From Bacteroides sp. (GTDB lineage: Bacteria; Bacteroidota; Bacteroidia; Bacteroidales; SM23-62), in NCBI GenBank assembly GCA_030592145.1, contig JAUVKJ010000075.1:1-7557 (forward strand): a stretch of 7,557 bases of DNA, written 5' to 3'. The notes beneath the pieces are model-generated. The model was not told where the DNA came from. It was given only the letters and a program-made list of their open reading frames with translations, and searched no databases. The translations under genes were made by a program, and so were the position numbers. This document shows positions 1 to 7,000 of this stretch, piece after piece (within the stretch, counting starts at the first letter, position 1; each line of letters opens with the position of its first letter).

Positions 1-141
1 GTCTTCGGGGTGATCGAAGGAGCAGGCTACCGTCTCTTTATCATTTCCGAAGGCAATGAGAAGATCCTGATAGAAGACGGGGTGGCCAATAAATACTGGC
101 TTTTTTTCCAGAAACATTACAGCAGAAATGAAAGAGATTGA
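1..141 (+). CDS. 3' end of an unidentified protein (partial)
   Basis: Frame 1 is open from the first base to a TGA at 139-141 and gives 46 C-terminal residues beginning VFGVIEGAGYRLFII and ending KHYSRNERD. The peptide alternates hydrophobic and charged residues (YRLFII, EKILIEDG, KYWLFFQKHY), as expected of the end of a soluble alpha/beta domain; no membrane segment or sorting tail is visible. I do not recognise the family. It is treated as coding because the frame is open, the composition is protein-like, and its stop lies 14 bases inside the next gene, a tight overlap typical of co-transcribed, translationally coupled genes. The start lies outside the window. Confidence 0.6.
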   Translation, partial: VFGVIEGAGYRLFIISEGNEKILIEDGVANKYWLFFQKHYSRNERD

Positions 142-1681
142 AATACTTTGGTGCGATGATGAGATCGATCTCTTGCGGCCTCACATCCTGTTTCTTGAGG
201 AAAAGGGGTATCGTATCATGACGGCCAGGAACGGAGATGAAGCCATTAAGCTGGTAGGGGAAGAAAACTTCGATCTGATTTTTCTGGATGAGAATATGCC
301 TGGAATAAGCGGGCTCGAAACTCTGAACGTGATCAAATCCATGAAGCCCGGGATCCCGGTTGTCATGATCACCAAAAGCGAAGAGGAGGATATCATGGAT
401 GAGGCCATTGGCTCCAGGATCAGTGATTACCTGATCAAGCCCGTCAATCCCAAGCAGATCCTGTTATCGATCAAGAAAAATATCGACACAAAAAGGTTGG
501 TGACCATGCGGACCACCTCAGCATACCAGGAAGAATTCGCACAGATCCGGATGTTGATCAATACGGCCTGTCATTTCAATGACTGGGTAGAGATCTACAG
601 GAAACTGACGTATTGGGAACTGGAACTGGAGTCCAGTACGGACGATGGTCTTGAGGAGATCCTGAACATGCAGAAATCGGAAGCAAATGCCGGGTTTACC
701 AAGTTCATCAAGGCGAATTATTCTTCCTGGTTTTCAGGAAAGGATGCGGACACACCCTTACTTAGTCCGAATGTAGTAGGCGATTACGTGATTCCCCCTC
801 TTAAAAACGGTGAAAAAGTATGCCTGGTTGTAATAGATAATCTTCGTTTCGACCAGTGGAAAACCTTACAGCCCATCATTGAGGAATATTATCGTGTAGA
901 TTCAGATGATGTCTATTGCGGTATTTTGCCTACGGCCACACAGTATGCGAGGAATGCAATGTTCGCCGGCCTCATGCCCATGGAAATCGAAAAACTTCAT
1001 CCTTCCCTCTGGGTCGATGAAGAAGAAGAGGAAGGGAAAAATCTAAAAGAACAGGAGTTGCTGGAGAAGCAACTTCAAAGAGCCGGACTCCAACTGAAAA
1101 TTTTCTATGACAAGGTGAGCAATTCCAGGGGAGGTAAAAAGCTCATCGAAAATACAGCGAATCTGAAGGATTATGACCTGTGTGCGGTCATTTTCAATTT
1201 TGTTGATATTCTCTCGCATGCACGGACCGAATTGAAAATGATCCAGGAGCTCGCTTATGACGAGCCTGCTTACAGATCCCTGACACGCTCCTGGTTCGAG
1301 CACTCCCATCTTTGGGATTTTCTGAAGGAACTTTCCGGACTGAAGATGAAGGTAATCCTGACAACCGACCACGGAACCATACGTGTACAAAATCCGGTAC
1401 GGGTGATCGGTGACCGCCTCACATCCTCAAACCTTCGGTATAAACAGGGTAAGAACCTGAATTACAATCCGAAAGAAATATTTGAGGTCAAACATCCGGA
1501 GATGATCCATCTGCCCAAATCACACATCAGTTCCACTTATATTTTCGCTTCAAATTATGATTTCCTGGTATATCCCAATAATTACAACCAGATGGTGAAT
1601 TATTACCGGAATACATTCCAGCACGGTGGCATCTCCATGGAAGAAATGCTGATCCCGCTTGTTACCCTGAGTCCTCATTAA
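128..1681 (+). CDS. porX: PorX-type response regulator with PglZ (alkaline phosphatase superfamily) output domain
   Basis: Two-component response regulator, cytoplasmic, 517 residues. Residues 1-120 form a CheY-like receiver with the acidic pair D10/D11, phosphoacceptor D54 (in FLDENMPG), T82 and K104 (KP). Residues about 125-205 are a helical linker. Residues about 215-517 are a PglZ/alkaline-phosphatase-like domain with the expected metal and nucleophile residues: D237 (VVIDNLRFDQW, with D242 nearby), T271 (LPTATQYARN), D360 and H364 (FVDILSHAR), D414 and H415 (TTDHG), and H499 (QHGG). A run of five Glu at 298-302 looks like an exposed loop. This receiver-linker-PglZ order and length match PorX of Porphyromonas gingivalis, which acts with sensor kinase PorY and sigma factor SigP on T9SS genes and whose output domain is a zinc phosphodiesterase acting on oligonucleotides (family knowledge). 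All key residues are present, so both phosphorylation and catalysis should be possible. The ATG lies inside the upstream gene, with no clear Shine-Dalgarno. No DNA-binding domain is visible and no kinase gene is in the window. Confidence 0.93.
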   Translation: MKEIEILWCDDEIDLLRPHILFLEEKGYRIMTARNGDEAIKLVGEENFDLIFLDENMPGISGLETLNVIKSMKPGIPVVMITKSEEEDIMDEAIGSRISDYLIKPVNPKQILLSIKKNIDTKRLVTMRTTSAYQEEFAQIRMLINTACHFNDWVEIYRKLTYWELELESSTDDGLEEILNMQKSEANAGFTKFIKANYSSWFSGKDADTPLLSPNVVGDYVIPPLKNGEKVCLVVIDNLRFDQWKTLQPIIEEYYRVDSDDVYCGILPTATQYARNAMFAGLMPMEIEKLHPSLWVDEEEEEGKNLKEQELLEKQLQRAGLQLKIFYDKVSNSRGGKKLIENTANLKDYDLCAVIFNFVDILSHARTELKMIQELAYDEPAYRSLTRSWFEHSHLWDFLKELSGLKMKVILTTDHGTIRVQNPVRVIGDRLTSSNLRYKQGKNLNYNPKEIFEVKHPEMIHLPKSHISSTYIFASNYDFLVYPNNYNQMVNYYRNTFQHGGISMEEMLIPLVTLSPH

Positions 1682-1691
1682 ACAGACGTCC

Positions 1692-2108
1692 ATGTTCCAG
1701 CTGAAGATACCGTCACCTGCCGCCCTTGAGGATGCTGCCCGAAAGTTGCTGGAGGCCTTCCCGGATAACAGGATTTTTGCCTTCTATGGTGAGATGGGAG
1801 CGGGGAAAACCACGTTCATAAAGGCCCTGTGCAGGGTTTTGCAGGTTACCGATGTAACAAGTTCCCCTTCATACGGACTGATACATGAATACCGCACCAA
1901 ACAGGATACTTCCGTTTACCATTTTGATTTCTACCGGATTGAGGCGGTGGAAGAAGTATTTGATATTGGTTATGAGGAATATATGTACAGTGGAGATTAT
2001 TGCTTCATGGAATGGCCGGAACATGTCGAAGCCATCCTGCCCGAAAATACCGTCAGGATTGTACTGAGTGTCGGCGATAATGGGGCAAGAGACCTTCATA
2101 TACCATAA
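1692..2108 (+). CDS. tsaE: tRNA threonylcarbamoyladenosine biosynthesis ATPase TsaE
   Basis: Small P-loop ATPase of 138 residues, normal for the family. TsaE works with TsaB and TsaD in the cytoplasm to transfer the threonylcarbamoyl group to A37 of tRNAs that read ANN codons. Visible motifs are the Walker A loop at 33-41 (GEMGAGKTT), the TSSPSYGLIHEY segment at 56-67, the HFDFYRI segment at 77-83 (D79), and the Walker B-like FMEWPE at 105-110 with E107. The start is 10 bases after the porX stop without a recognisable Shine-Dalgarno, so it is probably translated from the porX message. The stop overlaps an ATG in TAATG at 2106-2110, which opens only a 7-codon reading frame. tsaE is a core gene; its place behind porX implies shared transcription rather than shared function. 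Confidence 0.95.
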   Translation: MFQLKIPSPAALEDAARKLLEAFPDNRIFAFYGEMGAGKTTFIKALCRVLQVTDVTSSPSYGLIHEYRTKQDTSVYHFDFYRIEAVEEVFDIGYEEYMYSGDYCFMEWPEHVEAILPENTVRIVLSVGDNGARDLHIP

Positions 2109-2127
2109 TGAGTTACCTTTCCCTTTC

Positions 2128-2158
2128 TTGACTATACGAATGAATTATGTTATTTTAG
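2128..2158 (+). promoter_or_regulatory. Candidate Bacteroidota-type promoter for the alanine dehydrogenase gene
   Basis: TTG at 2128-2130 is followed, after exactly 20 bases, by TATTTTAG at 2151-2158. The known Bacteroidota primary-sigma promoter is TTTG or TTG, about 19-21 bases, then TAnnTTTG. The downstream box has one mismatch (A for T at its seventh base) and the spacing fits. A transcript would begin near 2164-2168, giving a leader of about 20-25 bases. It lies in the only sizeable gap of the plus-strand run. The motif is short and AT-rich, so a chance match is possible. Confidence 0.4.
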
Positions 2159-2174
2159 ACGACCCCAAATAAAG

Positions 2175-2180
2175 AAAGGA
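2175..2180 (+). promoter_or_regulatory. Ribosome binding site of the alanine dehydrogenase gene
   Basis: AAAGGA lies 8 bases before the ATG at 2189 and supports that start. It is the best-placed Shine-Dalgarno in the window; the other complete genes start without one. A perfect AGGAGG at 2250-2255 lies only 2 bases before an internal in-frame ATG (2258), too close to work well, so the 2189 start is preferred. Confidence 0.6.
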
Positions 2181-2188
2181 ACAGAAAT

Positions 2189-3412
2189 ATGAGTCCCCAG
2201 GATCCATCCAATTCAAGATTTACCTTTGGCAAGGCAAGCTTGATGCCACAGGAGGAGATGCTCGAAGTAAGCAAAAGCAAAAAGCAGCTAACGATAGGAA
2301 TTCCAAAGGAATCGCAGAAATTTGAAAGCCGGGTTGCATTGACACCGGAAGCCGTTAACCAGCTGGTGAACATGGGTCATGAAGTCAGGATCGAATCCGG
2401 CGCCGGTATCCCGGCCAATTATCAGAATACGGACTACAGCGAGCTGGGCGGATTTATTGTTGACAACAGGGAGGAGGTCTATAAATCAGATATCATTCTC
2501 AAGATTGCCCCCATGTCACTGGAGGAAATAGACCTGCTAAGCGAGCGGAAGGTGGTGATTTCCTCCCTGCATTTAAATAGCCAGACCAAGCAGTTTATAC
2601 AGAAACTGATCCGGAAAAGGACAACCGCCATCGCCTTCGAGAACATCAAAAACGAGCATAATTGCTATCCGGTGGTCCGTTCCATGAGCGCCATTGCAGG
2701 GAATACATCCATCCTTATCGCTGCCGAATACCTTAGCAATTTCAGGGGGGGGAAGGGTGTTATGCTGGGGGGGATCCCCGGAATAACCCCGGCAGAAGTG
2801 GTTATCCTGGGTGCGGGAACGGCTGCCGAGTCGGCGGTCCGGGCGGCTATGGGACTAGGTGCACAGGTGAAGGTTTTTGACAATTCCGTTCACCGCCTCC
2901 GCAGATTACAGAACAGTATCGGGCAGCGTATTTATACTTCCGTATTTCACCGTCAGGTCATGGAACGCACCCTTCGTTCTGCCGATGTACTGATCGGTGC
3001 CATGTACATGATTGAATACGGACCGAGTTTCGTTGTTACGGAAGACATGGTTAAGGAAATGAAAAAGGGTGCTGTCATTGTCGATATCAGCATTGACCAG
3101 GGGGGATGCATCGAAACCTCTGAATGCATGACCCAGGTTGATCCTGTTTTTACCAAACATGGTGTGATCCATTACTGTGTCCCAAATCTTCCTTCGAGGG
3201 TGGCACGCACCGCCTCCATTGCCATCAGCAACGTTTTTGCCCCCCTGTTGATGCGTATGGGTGAGGCAGGTGGAATGAATCAATTCCTGAAAAACGATAC
3301 TGGCGTCAGAAACGGGGTTTACATTTTTAATGGTATACTTACAAATAATTTCATTGGCAGGCATTTCGATATTCCCTCCAAGGATATTGATCTGTTGATG
3401 GCCGCATTTTAA
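2189..3412 (+). CDS. ald: Alanine dehydrogenase (Ald/PNT family)
   Basis: Predicted NAD-dependent alanine dehydrogenase (alanine + NAD + water to pyruvate, ammonium and NADH), cytoplasmic, 407 residues against roughly 370 for classical Ald. The extra length is an N-terminal extension of about 34 residues containing LMPQEEMLEV, which I recall from other Bacteroidota homologues. The catalytic domain starts at LTIGIPKE (35-42). Expected residues are R48 (SRVALTPEA), K105 (ILKIAP), H128 (SSLHL), the RSMSAIAGN segment (164-172), a Rossmann fold from about 203 to 231 with D231 at the end of beta-2 (suggesting NAD over NADP), D303 in SIDQGGC, and VPNLPSRVARTAS (331-343). Two deviations from classical Ald are visible: the nucleotide loop reads GAGTAA (208-213), with Ala at the usual third Gly, and the KEP motif after the substrate Lys is replaced by KIAPM. 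No transhydrogenase membrane part follows, so a PntA role is unlikely. It probably has its own promoter. Confidence 0.85.
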   Translation: MSPQDPSNSRFTFGKASLMPQEEMLEVSKSKKQLTIGIPKESQKFESRVALTPEAVNQLVNMGHEVRIESGAGIPANYQNTDYSELGGFIVDNREEVYKSDIILKIAPMSLEEIDLLSERKVVISSLHLNSQTKQFIQKLIRKRTTAIAFENIKNEHNCYPVVRSMSAIAGNTSILIAAEYLSNFRGGKGVMLGGIPGITPAEVVILGAGTAAESAVRAAMGLGAQVKVFDNSVHRLRRLQNSIGQRIYTSVFHRQVMERTLRSADVLIGAMYMIEYGPSFVVTEDMVKEMKKGAVIVDISIDQGGCIETSECMTQVDPVFTKHGVIHYCVPNLPSRVARTASIAISNVFAPLLMRMGEAGGMNQFLKNDTGVRNGVYIFNGILTNNFIGRHFDIPSKDIDLLMAAF

Positions 3413-3423
3413 CCGGGTAAAGA

Positions 3424-3972
3424 ATGAGAAAGATTGGTGTTTTACTGGCCGTAATGATATGGGTTTGCATTTCCTGTGATAAAAAAGACGAGGGTCCGCA
3501 ATACAGCGGTGAGATCATCCTGAGTTCCGAGATTCTGCAATCCGGCCAGAATTATGTATTTTATGGATTCTCATTTGAGACCGGGAAGATATCAACCTAT
3601 TCACTGACCAGTAGCGTGATGCCTGACCTGGCTGCCATTCATGTGATCCTCGGTGATAATATTACGGTCGACCTGGCGAGTTCAAATGAACTGGATGCAT
3701 TTCATGAGAACGGGATTTTTGCGAGTGCCACCGAAGCGGAAGAATACTTCAACAATTACACAGAAGTGATCACCAGTGATTTCCAGGCGCTTGCCCAGAA
3801 TATCAAGGAGAACCAGGTATGGACGGTACAAACTGCAAGCAAACGCTTTGCCAAGATCCGGATCAGGGAGATCACTGCAAAGAAAGGAAGCCTTTCGGAT
3901 TTTATTGATATCAGGATGCAATACCAGTACCAGCCTGACGGGAGCAGGACCTTTGACTGCACCTGCAACTAA
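3424..3972 (+). CDS. Predicted lipoprotein of unknown function, HmuY-like C-terminal pattern
   Basis: 182 residues. The N-terminus has a basic start (RK), a hydrophobic core (IGVLLAVMIWV) and then CISC, with C18 as the likely lipidated Cys. The -3 position is Cys rather than Leu, Val or Ile, so the lipobox is imperfect. DKKDE follows directly; an acidic/charged stretch there is the sort of signal associated with surface export of Bacteroidota lipoproteins (inference). The mature part is beta-rich with a helical insert at about 102-130 (ATEAEEYFNNYTEV). Residues 132-177 (VWTVQTASKRFAKIRI through YQYQPDGSRTF) resemble the end of HmuY-like lipoproteins, where a T-x-x-x-K-[YF]-A-K strand is followed by Y-x-Y-Q-x-D-G-S. 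It ends in CTCN with C179 and C181. It begins 11 bases after the ald stop and so is probably co-transcribed; no strong Shine-Dalgarno is visible. Function is not known; a heme or ligand role would be a guess. Confidence 0.75.
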   Translation: MRKIGVLLAVMIWVCISCDKKDEGPQYSGEIILSSEILQSGQNYVFYGFSFETGKISTYSLTSSVMPDLAAIHVILGDNITVDLASSNELDAFHENGIFASATEAEEYFNNYTEVITSDFQALAQNIKENQVWTVQTASKRFAKIRIREITAKKGSLSDFIDIRMQYQYQPDGSRTFDCTCN

Positions 3973-4061
3973 CCCTCGCTGCCCGGCATGCCATAGATCA
4001 TTTTCAGATGACCTTCAGCTTACTATCCGAACAACTAAACAGTGAGGCCCGAAGAGTATTC
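3973..4061. other. Spacer between convergent genes, no clear terminator
   Basis: The stop codons of the lipoprotein gene and of the minus-strand barrel gene face each other across 89 bases. The only symmetric elements I see are the 8-base palindrome GGCATGCC near its left end and a weak 4-base stem in AAGAGTATTCTT near its right end. Neither is followed by a convincing T-run in either direction, so no intrinsic terminator is called. Confidence 0.5.
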
Positions 4062-7000
4062 TTAAAAGTTTGCCCTGACCTGAAGTCCGCCGGTATGGAT
4101 CACCGCCTGGTTCTCTGACACTCTGCCGGAGTATTCCAGGTTCAGTTCTATTCCACCGGTGATGCTTCTCTGGAACAACACCGTCCAGGTTCCGTTATGA
4201 CCCGGCAGCAGTCCCTGTAGCATTTCATACCCTACAGGGGAGCCGGGATCGTCGTTGTAGCCAAGATGCACATAGTTCATCCGGCAGGTAATAATACCTT
4301 TATTCAGGATGCTGTAACGTAATTCGGCACCCAGGTTATGTTCTTCCGACTGCTGCACATCAAGCCTGTTCACCTGGTTTTTAAACCCGTAATCGGCTAC
4401 CAGGCGGAACGTCATACTCATCTGTACCTGGGCACTCATTTTATTGTAGATGAAGTCGATATCGTAATCACGGGTCGACAGAAACTGGGAAGAAAAGGTC
4501 TTATTGCCCGAATCAAATTGATTGATCAGGGTAATATTACCGCCCGGGCTTAACCTTCCGCGGAACCCGTGACTGCTTATTGTACGCGTATCAAACCCGT
4601 TCGACAGAAGGCTGCGGTTCAGGTTACGCTGATAGATATAATCTGCCCCGAAAACCTTTCCGGTTTTATTAAAAGACAGGTTATTGCGGATCGATGTTGA
4701 CAGGGTAATAAGGTCCGGATCATCCAGGTCGCTTACAAAGGGATTCAGGTTCTTCAGGATATCCTTCGCGGTATTTTTCCGGTTGATCCTGTAGGCAAAC
4801 TGGTTGGAGAACAGGGAGACCGCCCTGTAAAATCCATCTCTGGTTTTCCAGATCCTGGCCGGGCTGAGGTTGATGGTCTGGTTAAACTGGTTAGAATAAA
4901 CGGTCATAAAGTTGCCTGAAGGGAAAAAGATGCGGATGTACCGGGCTTCATCTTTAAACTGGGCAACCTCAAATTCATCCAGTTCCTTAAGCCCGTTCTG
5001 GTTATAATCGATCCAGCGGTACACCCCCTGTCCCGGGGCTACCTCGAGATAGGAATACTCCCGGCTTGTTTCAAGTCCCGAGCCCACCTCATAAAATGTA
5101 CTGGTTGTAATAGCTCCCCCGGCCAGTTGCATGCCATGTTCTATCCTGCCTGTTATGGTTTTTTCGGGACGCATGCTGCTGAGTGCGGTATCGGCAATGG
5201 AGAGTTCACGGTAGGTAAGGGTGGATTGCAGGTGGTTATTTGGATTTTTCAGAAGGGATGCACCCAGGCTAAAATCCTGCCCCATACTCGCATACTCCAG
5301 CCGGTTATTTGACGGCAGATAATCTTTTCTGTTCCTGTAAGAGATGAATCCGCGATTCTGCACACTGTCAGGCTGGGTCAGGAAAACCTCCCATTCCTGG
5401 AAGGCAAAACTGTTCAGCATCAGGCTGTCACTGGATATTCCGGTCCACTTGTTGTTCTCCCCTTCTTCGCGGATCCCGAGTACGGCATGGCGGAAATGCC
5501 TGGACAGGGTGGCGCGGTGTCTCAGGAACCGGGTATCTGAAAATGAATCGTCTGAATTCATGAGACTTCCGTCCATATCGAGCTTAAAACCGTTGAATGT
5601 GAGATTCCCGGACAGTGTATTCCGGAATCCTTTAAACTGGTTTTCCTGGTTGAGGAACTCGGAATTCAGCCGAACCTGGCCTGCCTTCCTTTCATAGAAA
5701 TGCAAACCGACGCTGGCAATATTCTCCTGGCTCCCGGAGCTGCCATCCACGAGGTTCCAGTCCCTCTCAAACTCCACACTGCGAAACCTTTCCACGGGGT
5801 TAAAATTCTGGCTGATATGGCGGTAAGCTGCCTTTCCTCTCAGGCGGATCCGGGATGTATCTGCCTGCAGCATATCCTGCTCGATATCTAGGTTAAGGGC
5901 ATATCCCATGTTTTCGTCCCTGTCAAGCGAAGAAAATGTATTCAGGTCATTGTTCGTCATGGCAAGCTCAAATGAGGCCCGGGTCATTGAAGAGAATGAC
6001 TGCGTTCCGCCAAAACTGACCACCTGTTTTTTCTTGGGTGTCACAAGGAGCACTACCGGTTCGTAGCTGCCCTGTTTCTCTTCATTTACCGGTACCAGCC
6101 ATTGGAACACTTTGCCGTTCACTACTGAGTTCACGGGCTCATAATTTCCCCTGCCTTTTCCTACGTAGCTGAAACGCAGCCGGTATACGGCCGCGGACGG
6201 ATCGTTTGACTGTACATAAACATCCGGGTACGTGATGCCGTTCAACAGGCTGTCGGTTTTTCGGTACAGCACCTCGTCGGGATTGTATCCGACGCTGTCG
6301 ATACGGGGGACTACCGCCCGGTTAAGATCGTTGCCGATACCGGAAAGGTATTCCTTCTCGTTCTCTGACAGATCCTGCCGGAGTGTCTGGTTCTTATCAT
6401 CCTGTTCCGAAAAGACATTCAGGTACCAGGATCCGCCTTCTGTCCGGAAAACATTGCTGGTATAGACAAGAAAGCGTGCATAGCTTTGTTCCGAATATTC
6501 AAATTCAACAATGATCCTTCTGTCTTTGGTTATAGGTTGCAGGGGAGTAAAAGTGATCTCCGCATTGTTGTAATTGATGGTATAATCGCGGTCTGTACCC
6601 CGGCTGAGCAGACGCCCGTCAATGTATACACGTTCCGATCCTGCCAGCACAATAATATATTGTTCGAAATTTGCACCCCGGAGCTTATAGGGTCCCTGGT
6701 TCCCCTCGATACCCGTAATAGAATTTCTGTTGAACTTACCCTTGGAAACAGCACCGCTGACGGTGGTGGTAAAATTATCCTTTTCTGTATTTCCCAGTTT
6801 AAATGCACCTTTAAACCGGGCACCTTTGGCCCGCTTGTAGAAGTCCATGAACATACCGGGGGAGCCAAGCAGTTCGAAATCCCCGCCCGTCAGGGAAAGC
6901 TGATCGTTAAACACCTCGATATACACCTTGTCAAATTCCGAGATCTGCTGGGAGTATCCTTCCGGCTGTATGGGTATGTTATTGTCAGAGATGGCCGCAA

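Noticed and set aside
1043..1390. 115-codon minus-strand open frame inside porX
   Set aside because: Antisense to the catalytic PglZ region, no independent support.
128..1681. PglZ domain as a sign of a BREX phage-defence locus
   Set aside because: No BrxA, BrxB, BrxC, PglX or BrxL genes are present, and the fused receiver domain with this length is the PorX architecture.
2906..3364. 152-codon open frame on the minus strand
   Set aside because: Antisense to the conserved C-terminal half of ald, including the SIDQGGC and VPNLPSR motifs; the product is Cys/His-rich without structure, as shadow frames usually are.
2189..3412. NAD(P) transhydrogenase alpha subunit
   Set aside because: The N-terminal family is shared, but there is no membrane domain and no PntB neighbour, and the DQGG region and C-terminus match alanine dehydrogenase.
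3984..3991. GGCATGCC palindrome as a terminator stem or operator
   Set aside because: Eight bases with no loop and no following T-run; expected by chance at this length.
3776..4045. 89-codon open frame overlapping the lipoprotein gene end in another frame
   Set aside because: Arg/Ser/Pro-rich translation, no start signal, and overlap with a better supported gene.
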